A DNA stretch of 10,440 bases from AWTP1-13 sp044868325. Its GTDB lineage: Bacteria > Pseudomonadota > Alphaproteobacteria > Rhizobiales > Hyphomicrobiaceae. The stretch is taken from positions 1 to 10,440 of the forward strand of contig JBIOWI010000195.1 in NCBI GenBank assembly GCA_044868325.1, in the 5' to 3' direction. The position numbers and the translations under genes were made by a program. A model generated the notes under the pieces. It was not told where the DNA came from, ran no database searches, and saw nothing but the letters and a program-made list of their open reading frames with translations. This document shows, in pieces, positions 4,415 through 10,440 of the stretch (position 1 is the first letter of the stretch; each line of letters opens with the position of its first letter).

Positions 4415-6934
4415 CTACCGCCCCAGCTGCTCCTTCACCTTCGCCGCCAGCTGGGGCAGGGTGAACGGCTTGGGCAGGAAGGCGTAGTCCTCGCCGTCGT
4501 CCAGGCTCTTCTTGAAGGCGTCGTCGGGATAGCCGGAGACGAAGATGAACTTGAGGTCGGGCTTGGACTTGCGCAGCTCCTTCAGAAGCGTCGGCCCGTC
4601 CATCTCCGGCATGATCACGTCGCTGACGACGAGGTCCACCCGACGCTGCTCGCGCCGCATCAGCTCCAGCGCCTCGGCGCCGGTGCCGGCCTCCAGCACC
4701 TCGTAGCCCTGGCGGGAGAGAGCGCGGGCCGCAAAGCTGCGCACCACGTCCTCGTCCTCCACCAGCAGAACGCGGCCCACGCCGGTCAGGTCGCGCGTGA
4801 CCTCGGCCTTGCGGGCGCGCTGCGGCAGCTCGTCCTCGCTCTCGACGATGTGGCGTGGCAGGTAGATGCGAAAAGTCGTGCCCGTCTCAGCACCAGGGCC
4901 CACCTCGCTGTCGGCGAAGATGTACCCGCCCGTTTGCTTGACGATACCGTAGACGGTCGAGAGGCCGAGGCCGGTGCCTTTGCCGACGTCCTTGGTGGTG
5001 AAGAACGGCTCGAAGATCCGGCCGATCACGTCGGGCGGGATGCCGACGCCGGTGTCCTCCACCTCCACGAGCAGATATTCGCCCGCCGCCACGCCGAGAC
5101 CGGAGAGCTTCAGGCTCTCCCGCTCAGACACGTTGCGCAGGCGGATGGCGAGCTGGCCGCCGTCGGGCATGGCATCCCTGGCGTTCACGGCCAGGTTGAT
5201 GATGACGTGCTCGAACTGGGTCTTGTCGGCCTTCACGTGCCACAGGTCGCGGCCAGGCAGGATCTTGAGCGCGGTCTTCTCGCCCAGCGCCTTGTTGAGC
5301 AGCGCCGACAGGTCGGTGAGCAGCTCGCCCAGCTCCAGTACCTCCGCCTGCAGCGTCTGGCGCCGCGAGTAGGCGAGCAGCTGCCGCACCAGGCCGGCGG
5401 CCCGGTTGGCGCTGCTCTTGATGTTCATGATGTCGCGATAGGCCGGATCGGTGGGCCGGTGCGTCTGCAGCAAGAGATCGGAGAAGCCGATGATGGCGGT
5501 CAGCACGTTGTTGAAGTCGTGCGCCACGCCGCCGGCCAGCTGCCCCACGGCCTCCATTTTGTGGCTGTGGGCGAACTTGAGCTCCAGCTCCTTCTGCTCG
5601 GTGGCGTCGATGGCGTAGAGGATCGCCCCCTCCCGCGACCGCGCCCCGGTGCCGAGCGGGCTCACATAGATGCGGCGCGCGAACTCGCGCTGCGGGCCAA
5701 GGAACACCTCCACGGGGCCTGCGCCCGTGCGGCCCGAGTAGGCCCGCTGCAGCGCCCGTGTCAGGTCGCCGCTCGCGCGCTCGTCGTTGTCGGGAGCCAA
5801 GTCCTCCACGGTCTCGGGCGCCCCTTTGTCGCTCAGGAACATGCGCCCGAAGGCGGCGTTGGCGGTGAGGATACGCCCGTCCGTCCCGACGGTAGCGATG
5901 CCGAACGGTGCCGCCTGCACGGTGCGGGCGACCAGCGCCTCGCCCGGGGCGCGCGACCGCTCCTGCTGGCTCTCGCCCCGGTCCAGCACGAGGATGGAGA
6001 GCACGCCCCTCGCCCCGTGTCCGCGGCAGATGAGATGCACGGGCAGGGCGCGGCCGTCCTCGCGCAGGAGATCGACGTCGAGCCGGGTAACGCGCCCGGC
6101 GCGCCCCGCCGCCCGCACCAGGGCCGCGCCGTCGGTCGAGACCACATCGGCGAGCGTCAGCGCCCGGCTCGACTCCGGCCGCAGGCCCAGCCATTGCGCC
6201 AGCGTCGTGTTGACATGGGCGATGCGGCCGTCCGCCGTCACGGCCAGCAGCCCTTGCGGGAGATCGTCGTAGAGCGAGAGCATGGCCCTGAGCCCGCTCA
6301 CCGTCTCCAGCTCGCGCGTGCGCTCGCGCGTTACGTCCCGCACCTGCCACAGCGTCAGCGGCGCCTCCGGCGTCCGCTCCCCGGACACCGCAAAAGGCTG
6401 CACCGACACCTGCAGCCAGCGCCCGCCCGCATCGTCGAGCGCACCCGGCCGGACGTAGAACTCCTCCTCGCGCGGCTCGCCACGATCGGCGGCGCGGCTC
6501 AGCCGGTAGTACGCCTCCGCCGACTGCGGCTCGGCGGCGAACAGCTCCTCGAGCGTGGCTTGGCGCCCGGAGCGTGTGCCTGCCAGACGCTGCAAGGTAC
6601 GATTGCGATAGGCAACCGCGCCGGCGCCATTGACGATCTGGAGCCCGCAGTCCAGTCCATCGGCGACCGTCTTGACGATATCGGCCTCGGTCGCCCGCTC
6701 GCTGAGCCGCAGGAAGCCGGACCAAAGGCCGAACACGAGAAAGACGCCCGCCGCCGCAAGTAGCGCCAGCAGGCCGAGCCCAAGAGGCTCGACGAGGCCG
6801 CCCGCCCTGAAGGTCGTGGCGGCGAGCCCGACGGCCGTGAGCAGGACAAGGCCCGCGACAATGAACGGGATGCTCGCTCCCGTTGCAACGGAAGCGAATG
6901 TCGAGGCCCCCGATGGTGCCCTGATTCTGGCCAT
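4415..6934 (-). CDS. cckA: CckA, hybrid cell-cycle sensor histidine kinase
   Basis: CckA is the bifunctional kinase/phosphatase that, through ChpT, controls the phosphorylation of CtrA and CpdR in alphaproteobacteria. The 839-residue product has two N-terminal membrane helices (about 23-43 and 51-71) and three PAS-like segments (about 80-203, 213-318, 335-448). The HisKA domain has His472 in GGVAHDFNNV. The ATPase domain shows the N box with Asn584 in NLAVNARDA, Asp627 in DTGVGIP, and GKGTGLGLS (651-659). The C-terminal receiver has Glu726/Asp727, the phosphoacceptor Asp772 in SDVIMPEMDG, Ser800 and Lys822. All catalytic residues are present. Start: ATG 6934 gives a short cytoplasmic lead before helix 1. 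GTG 7015 or ATG 7009 would add 25-27 residues, but no ribosome binding site supports them and that stretch contains two perfect palindromes. GGAG lies too close to ATG 6934 to decide it. The gene is monocistronic as far as seen. Confidence 0.93.
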   Translation of the reverse strand: MARIRAPSGASTFASVATGASIPFIVAGLVLLTAVGLAATTFRAGGLVEPLGLGLLALLAAAGVFLVFGLWSGFLRLSERATEADIVKTVADGLDCGLQIVNGAGAVAYRNRTLQRLAGTRSGRQATLEELFAAEPQSAEAYYRLSRAADRGEPREEEFYVRPGALDDAGGRWLQVSVQPFAVSGERTPEAPLTLWQVRDVTRERTRELETVSGLRAMLSLYDDLPQGLLAVTADGRIAHVNTTLAQWLGLRPESSRALTLADVVSTDGAALVRAAGRAGRVTRLDVDLLREDGRALPVHLICRGHGARGVLSILVLDRGESQQERSRAPGEALVARTVQAAPFGIATVGTDGRILTANAAFGRMFLSDKGAPETVEDLAPDNDERASGDLTRALQRAYSGRTGAGPVEVFLGPQREFARRIYVSPLGTGARSREGAILYAIDATEQKELELKFAHSHKMEAVGQLAGGVAHDFNNVLTAIIGFSDLLLQTHRPTDPAYRDIMNIKSSANRAAGLVRQLLAYSRRQTLQAEVLELGELLTDLSALLNKALGEKTALKILPGRDLWHVKADKTQFEHVIINLAVNARDAMPDGGQLAIRLRNVSERESLKLSGLGVAAGEYLLVEVEDTGVGIPPDVIGRIFEPFFTTKDVGKGTGLGLSTVYGIVKQTGGYIFADSEVGPGAETGTTFRIYLPRHIVESEDELPQRARKAEVTRDLTGVGRVLLVEDEDVVRSFAARALSRQGYEVLEAGTGAEALELMRREQRRVDLVVSDVIMPEMDGPTLLKELRKSKPDLKFIFVSGYPDDAFKKSLDDGEDYAFLPKPFTLPQLAAKVKEQLGR

Positions 6935-6938
6935 GCTC

Positions 6939-6986
6939 CAGAATCTTAGCTGATTCTGCGCTGCCGAGGCCTGCAGCCCCTGCAGG
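6939..6986 (-). repeat. Two perfect inverted repeats upstream of cckA
   Basis: CAGAATC-TTAGCT-GATTCTG (6939-6958) is a 7-base inverted repeat whose near edge is four bases from the cckA ATG. CCTGCAG-CCC-CTGCAGG (6970-6986) is a second 7-base inverted repeat. A third GATTCTG occurs just inside the gene at 6923-6929. In a cckA transcript starting near 6998 both would form leader hairpins. They could also be protein-binding sites. Confidence 0.45.
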
Positions 6987-7112
6987 AACGGGCCTAGATT
7001 TCCACGCATATGCACATCTGACGCTGTGACAACATTGCCAGACTCGCCGAACGTGTGGCGCCTGACCGTTGCGAGGGTTGCCGTTCGCGCTTAGAAAGAG
7101 GCCCCAATAGGG

Positions 7113-7127
7113 TTAAGATGCGATGAA
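7113..7127. promoter_or_regulatory. Candidate CtrA-binding site
   Basis: The plus strand reads TTAA-N7-TGAA. The minus strand therefore reads TTCA-N7-TTAACC, one mismatch from the CtrA consensus TTAA-N7-TTAA(C), with the downstream half-site TTAACC intact. TTAA is rare in such GC-rich DNA. The site lies 179 bases from the cckA start codon and 135 bases from the FliO-like gene, so it could serve either. This is a match by eye. Confidence 0.3.
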
Positions 7128-7261
7128 GAGCGCAAGCGGTTGCACGAGCCACCATGGCGGGCCAAGCAAGCGTCGAGGGGTGGTGCGGAACACAGGGCGA
7201 CAGGCGGACGCCGCCCCCCGTCGAGCGTAGTTTCGGGATGGTTTCCTAGGGTATCTGACAC

Positions 7262-7642
7262 ATGGAATGGCTCTCCTGGGGGCTCGGCTGGCTGGCTTGG
7301 GTGCTCCTTCTCGCCGCGGCGATCCTTGCAGGTCTGTGGAGCTACCGGGTGGCCGCCACCGGCGACACCAGCCTCAGTTTTGCCTGGCTGTTTCCGCAGC
7401 GCCCGGAGCCGCGCCTCGGCGTCATGGAGCATGCGCGCGTGGACAGCCGGCGCACGCTCGTCCTGATCCGCCGCGACGATGTCGAGCACCTGATCATGAC
7501 CGGCGGTCCGGTCGACGTGGTGATCGAGACCGGCATCGCCGCACCACGGGAGGCGTTGGCCGACGCGCGCGAGGAGCGCCAGGAGCCCGAGCCTCCGGTG
7601 TTCGCGCGCAAGCGCGGCTTCGGTCAAGCTGTCAACGAATAG
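7262..7642 (+). CDS. Small membrane-anchored FliO-like protein
   Basis: This 126-residue protein has one N-terminal membrane helix (about residues 7-27, with WLAWVLLLAAAILAG) and a cytoplasmic tail. The conserved part, RRTLVLIRRDDVEHLIMTGG then PVDVVIETGI (about 63-92), resembles the short FliO-like proteins found near cckA in Hyphomicrobiales. FliO assists assembly of the FliP ring of the flagellar export gate. The C-terminus is charged and proline/glutamate-rich (about 100-126). No other flagellar gene is in the window, so the flagellar role rests on family resemblance alone; a generic conserved membrane protein is the alternative. The ATG at 7262 is chosen because the helix follows at once; AGGG ten bases upstream is a weak ribosome binding site. 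The mechanosensitive channel gene follows on the same strand after the 14-bp repeat. Confidence 0.7.
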   Translation: MEWLSWGLGWLAWVLLLAAAILAGLWSYRVAATGDTSLSFAWLFPQRPEPRLGVMEHARVDSRRTLVLIRRDDVEHLIMTGGPVDVVIETGIAAPREALADAREERQEPEPPVFARKRGFGQAVNE

Positions 7643-7650
7643 CCTCCTCG

Positions 7651-7705
7651 CCCGGCTATGGGGCCCGGCTATGGGGGCCCGGCTATGGGGGCCCGGCTAA
7701 AGGGG
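7651..7705 (+). repeat. Tandem repeat, four copies of a 14-bp unit
   Basis: Four consecutive units of CCCGGCTATGGGGG lie at 7651-7663 (13 bases, one G short), 7664-7677, 7678-7691 and 7692-7705 (last copy CCCGGCTAAAGGGG). The junctions read GGGGCCC, so strands can also pair between units. The array starts eight bases after the FliO-like stop and ends before the channel gene. Units are directly adjacent with no spacers, which excludes a CRISPR array. Confidence 0.9.
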
Positions 7706-7746
7706 ACTGTCTACGGATGGATGGCTCGGTGAGGGAGCGTCGACCC

Positions 7747-10269
7747 ATGTCTGTGGCGTCCGCGAGATCGCTGTCGATCGTCTGGCTGGCGGTGCTGTTG
7801 CTGGTCCAGCTGGCGGTGGCACCGCCCACGCTCGCCCAGACGCCCCCCCAGCCCGCTCCGCCGGCCGGCGCGGCGAAGGCGCCCAACGCCGGCGCCCCTG
7901 CGCTGCCCGCCGAGGTTACCGCGGCGCTCACCAAGGCCACGGCCGCCCTGACGGAGGTCGAGAAGGGCCTCCAGCACCTTTCCGAGATGGAGGGCGATCT
8001 CGCCGACCTGCGCGCCAAGGTCGAGGACGTGCTCGACAACACGACTGAGACCGCGGATACGCTCCGGCCCCAGCTGGCCGCGGTCCGGTCGCAGATCGAG
8101 AAGCTCGGCCCCGCGCCGGGCAAGGACGGGCCGGCCGAGGCGCCCGACGTGGCAGCCGAGCGCGCCAGGCTGACGGCGCTCGCCGCCGCCTACGACGGCG
8201 CCATCAGGACCAGCGAGCTCACCTGGGTGCGCGCCCGCCAGCTGATCGAGCGCATCACGGTGCTGCGGCACTCGCTGTTCGCCAAGAATCTCATGGAGCG
8301 CCGGCCGAGCCCGGTGACGCCCGGCGCCTGGCGGGAGGTCGCCTCGCACCTGTCGAGCGTGCAGGCCCAGTTTACGGCCTGGGCGCTGCACTGGCGGGAG
8401 CAGGCGCAAGGGAAGGAGAGCCAGGTCGCTGGCCTCCTGGGCGGCACCGCGCTTCTCTGGGCGCTGATGCGGCTCGTCCTGCGCAGGGCCACGCGCCGGC
8501 GCCACAAACGGCGTGAGCCGCCGCTGCCGACGTTCTTCGAGCGCGCGGTCTCTGCCTTCAGGGTGGCGGCGCTGCGCCTGCTGCCGCTGCTGGTCGCGTC
8601 CTTCGTCCTCTACTTCGGCCTCGATGCCCTCGACCTGGTCCAGGGCAACCCGTGGGGCCGCCTGGTCCCCACCGTCCTCAAGGGCGTGCTGATCTTCGCG
8701 GCCATCTCCGCGCTGGTCGCCGCCGTGCTGGCGCCGTCGGCGCCGCAGTGGCGGCTGGTGCCGCTCGCCGACAGGCCGGCCCGGCGCGTGCGGTGGCTGC
8801 TCAGCGCCATCGCGGCGGTCTATGCCCTCGACGGCGTGCTCACCGAGGTGAGCCGCGCCTTCTATGTCCCGCTGGCGCTCAACGTCGCGCAGTCCATCGG
8901 GGCGAGCATCGTCTTCGCCGCCCTTCTGATCGGGCTCCTGCTCACTCCCTTCGTGCCCCAGGAAAGCGAGGCAGGCGCCGCCGCCTATTCGCGTCATCGC
9001 CCGCGCTGGCTCAAGGTGCCGCTGTGGATCGTCGCCCTCGGCATCGTCGCGGCGGCCCTCGCAGGCTATGCGGCCCTCGCACGCTTCGCCGCCCAGCAGC
9101 TGCTGGTGACCGGCATCGTTGTCCTGCTCGGCTGGCTCGGCTACCTCGCCATTCGCGCGTTCACGCGCGACACGGGCGAGCAGGGCCGCGCCCTCGGCAG
9201 TCTGCTGGAGCGCCAGCTCAGGCTCGACCCGCCGCGCCGCGAGCAGCTGGCGAAGCTCACCGAGGTGGCGCTCACCTTCGCCCTGGCGCTGTGTGCGCTG
9301 CCTTTCCTGATGCTGCAGTGGGGCTTCGCCGCCGCCGACATCCGCGACTGGTTCACCTCGCTGCTGTTCGGGTTCGAGATCGGGCAGTTCCGCATCTCGC
9401 TGGTGCGCGTCCTCGCCGGCATCGTGCTGTTCATCGCACTGCTGTTCGCCACCCGGCTGATCCAGCGCTGGATGCGCGAGCGGGCCGTGCAGTCGCGCAT
9501 GGACCCGTCGATCGCCAACTCCATCGAGACGGTCGTGGGCTATGCCGGCATCGCGCTCGCCGCGCTGCTGGCCGTCTCCTACGCCGGGTTCGACATCACC
9601 AACCTCGCCATCGTCGCCGGCGCCCTCTCGCTCGGCATCGGCTTCGGCCTGCAGTCGATCGTCAACAACTTCGTGTCCGGGCTGATCCTGCTCATCGAGC
9701 GGCCGATCAAGGTGGGCGACCGGGTGGTGGTCGGCGACCAGCAGGGCCACGTACGCCGCATCAGCGTGCGCGCCACCGAGGTCGAGACCTTCGACCGGGC
9801 CAGTGTGATCGTTCCGAACTCCGAGTTGATCACAGGGCGGGTTGTGAACTGGTCGCACCGCGACTGGCGGGGCGGCGTCAGCGTGAAGATCGGGGTCGCC
9901 TATGACGCCGATCCGGAACGCGTCATCGCCATCCTGAAAAAATGCGCCGAAGGGCACCCCCAGGTGCTACCCAGCCCGCCCCCAAGTGTGACGCTCGACG
10001 GCTTCGGAGACAGCGCGCTCATGTTCACTCTTGGCGTCTCCGTACCGGACATTGACAAGGGCGCCGGTGTCCAGTCCGACCTGCGCATCGCCATCCTCAA
10101 AGAGCTTCGCGAGGCGGGGATCGAGATTCCGTTCAACCGGCTCGACGTGACATTGCACGATATCGAAGCCATGCGGCGCTACTTGGACGAGATCCAGGAT
10201 CAGGTCGCGGACCGCCGCGCCCCCGTAACAGGCGGCACCGACAAGCGCGTATCGGTTGAAGAAGCCTGA
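7747..10269 (+). CDS. DUF3772 / MscS-family mechanosensitive channel
   Basis: This is an 840-residue inner-membrane channel of the large MscS class, which releases solutes on hypo-osmotic shock. A signal peptide (about 1-30, ending LAQ) is followed by a proline/alanine linker. Then comes a periplasmic helical domain (about 55-200) that resembles DUF3772, including the stretch around EAPDVAAERARLTALAAA. About eight to ten membrane helices occupy 225-650. The MscS domain (about 587-795) has the pore helix region GALSLGIGFGLQS (625-637), then NNFVSGLILLIERP and the beta domain starting KVGDRVVVGD. The basic C-terminus is short. ATG 7747 has GAGGGAG (7731-7737) nine bases upstream. ATG 7717 in frame would add ten residues and also has a purine-rich site. 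The 14-bp tandem repeat precedes it. It may be co-transcribed with the FliO-like gene. Confidence 0.92.
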   Translation: MSVASARSLSIVWLAVLLLVQLAVAPPTLAQTPPQPAPPAGAAKAPNAGAPALPAEVTAALTKATAALTEVEKGLQHLSEMEGDLADLRAKVEDVLDNTTETADTLRPQLAAVRSQIEKLGPAPGKDGPAEAPDVAAERARLTALAAAYDGAIRTSELTWVRARQLIERITVLRHSLFAKNLMERRPSPVTPGAWREVASHLSSVQAQFTAWALHWREQAQGKESQVAGLLGGTALLWALMRLVLRRATRRRHKRREPPLPTFFERAVSAFRVAALRLLPLLVASFVLYFGLDALDLVQGNPWGRLVPTVLKGVLIFAAISALVAAVLAPSAPQWRLVPLADRPARRVRWLLSAIAAVYALDGVLTEVSRAFYVPLALNVAQSIGASIVFAALLIGLLLTPFVPQESEAGAAAYSRHRPRWLKVPLWIVALGIVAAALAGYAALARFAAQQLLVTGIVVLLGWLGYLAIRAFTRDTGEQGRALGSLLERQLRLDPPRREQLAKLTEVALTFALALCALPFLMLQWGFAAADIRDWFTSLLFGFEIGQFRISLVRVLAGIVLFIALLFATRLIQRWMRERAVQSRMDPSIANSIETVVGYAGIALAALLAVSYAGFDITNLAIVAGALSLGIGFGLQSIVNNFVSGLILLIERPIKVGDRVVVGDQQGHVRRISVRATEVETFDRASVIVPNSELITGRVVNWSHRDWRGGVSVKIGVAYDADPERVIAILKKCAEGHPQVLPSPPPSVTLDGFGDSALMFTLGVSVPDIDKGAGVQSDLRIAILKELREAGIEIPFNRLDVTLHDIEAMRRYLDEIQDQVADRRAPVTGGTDKRVSVEEA

Positions 10270-10271
10270 AG

Positions 10272-10295
10272 GCGGCGGCGCCTCCGCGCCGCCGC
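10272..10295. terminator. GC-rich hairpin between convergent genes
   Basis: GCGGCGGCGC (10272-10281) pairs perfectly with GCGCCGCCGC (10286-10295) around a CTCC loop. It starts two bases after the channel stop codon and lies 19 bases beyond the dksA stop. No T-run follows on the plus strand; on the minus strand the following bases are TTCAGGCTTCTTC, only moderately T-rich. It may terminate either transcript weakly. Confidence 0.5.
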
Positions 10296-10314
10296 AGCAG
10301 CGCACAGGCGCCTC

Positions 10315-10440
10315 TCAGTCCTCGCGGTAGACCCGCTCCCGCCGCTCGTGGCGCTCCTGCGCCTCCAAGGACAGGGTGGCGATCGGCCGGGCGTCGAGGC
10401 GCCGGAGCCCGATGGGCTCGCCGGTCTCCTCGCAGTAGCC
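10315..10440 (-). CDS. dksA: RNA polymerase-binding protein DksA, C-terminal end
   Basis: DksA enters the secondary channel of RNA polymerase and, with ppGpp, retunes transcription during the stringent response. Only the last 41 codons lie in the window; the gene runs off the right edge. The translation contains GYCEETGEPIGLRRLDARP, IATLSLEAQERHERR and ends VYRED, a clear DksA C-terminus. Two of the zinc-finger pairs can be checked here. The pair equal to E. coli CxxC reads CEET, and the next reads SLEA, so three of the four zinc-ligand positions are Cys, Thr, Ser, Ala in order rather than four cysteines. This CTSA pattern is known from alphaproteobacterial and other zinc-independent DksA proteins. 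The coiled coil and its Asp-containing tip are outside the window. Confidence 0.92.
   Translation of the reverse strand, partial: GYCEETGEPIGLRRLDARPIATLSLEAQERHERRERVYRED

Larger units (their letters stand above)
6935..7261. other. Divergent intergenic region, cckA / FliO-like gene
   Basis: This 327-base region separates two divergent genes. Near the cckA start it holds two perfect inverted repeats (6939-6958 and 6970-6986). A weak cckA promoter candidate is at 7005-7032: TTGTCA, complement of 7027-7032, 16 bases, then TATGCG. A CtrA-like site is at 7113-7127. The remainder (about 7130-7261) has no recognised element except a weak AGGG ribosome binding site at 7248-7251. Confidence 0.5.

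Noticed and set aside
4850..6763. Long plus-strand frame of 637 codons opposite cckA
   Set aside because: It is antisense to a clear kinase, has no family motif and a low-complexity Arg/Ala/His/Gly composition, as expected from GC-rich third positions.
7651..7705. CRISPR array
   Set aside because: Units are only 14 bases, directly adjacent without spacers, and no cas gene is near.
7267..7746. Upstream extension of the channel gene through the FliO-like gene
   Set aside because: The extension is an alternative frame of the FliO-like gene and the tandem repeat; the signal peptide and ribosome binding site mark the start near 7747.
7711..9957. Long minus-strand frame of 748 codons opposite the channel gene
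   Set aside because: It mirrors the codons of a clear MscS-family gene and shows a repetitive Arg/Glu/Asp/Gly composition without any domain.

Overview
The window is GC-rich, densely coding DNA from an alphaproteobacterium, most likely of the order Hyphomicrobiales (Rhizobiales). The strongest marker is a hybrid sensor kinase whose catalytic core matches CckA, the alphaproteobacterial cell-cycle kinase. An S21 protein with an alphaproteobacterial core, a DUF3772-type mechanosensitive channel and a DksA C-terminus with a one-cysteine remnant of the zinc finger fit the same placement. This is read from remembered family features, not from a database search.

Layout, left to right. A 3' fragment of an MFS drug/solute exporter (+, 3-1151) is cut by the window edge. 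A 313-base leader region follows, holding a plausible housekeeping promoter and a stem-loop. It leads into rpsU (+, 1465-1794), which starts at TTG, carries a Gly/Pro/Arg repeat tail and ends at a good intrinsic terminator. Next come a REP-like palindrome, a membrane-anchored alpha/beta hydrolase (-, 1906-2754) and a divergently transcribed MgtC/SapB-family membrane protein (+, 2867-3583). A HigBA-type toxin-antitoxin operon (-, 3588-4213) is the only clearly accessory module. A second REP-like hairpin separates it from cckA (-, 4415-6934). A 327-base divergent intergenic region holds a CtrA-like site, then a small membrane-anchored FliO-like protein (+, 7262-7642), a four-copy 14-bp tandem repeat, a DUF3772/MscS channel (+, 7747-10269) and a GC hairpin. 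The window ends in the 3' end of dksA (-, 10315-10440).

Functionally this is mostly a chromosomal core neighbourhood: translation (S21), stringent/RNA-polymerase control (DksA), cell-cycle signalling (CckA) and envelope proteins (MscS-type channel, MgtC, hydrolase). I see no clear new multi-gene system. The points most worth a second look are the repeat-bearing S21 tail and its structured leader, two dispersed GTCAGACC palindromes (one read into a protein C-terminus), the CtrA-like site beside cckA, the 14-bp tandem repeat, and two genes (mgtC, toxin) whose only visible -10 elements would give nearly leaderless mRNAs.
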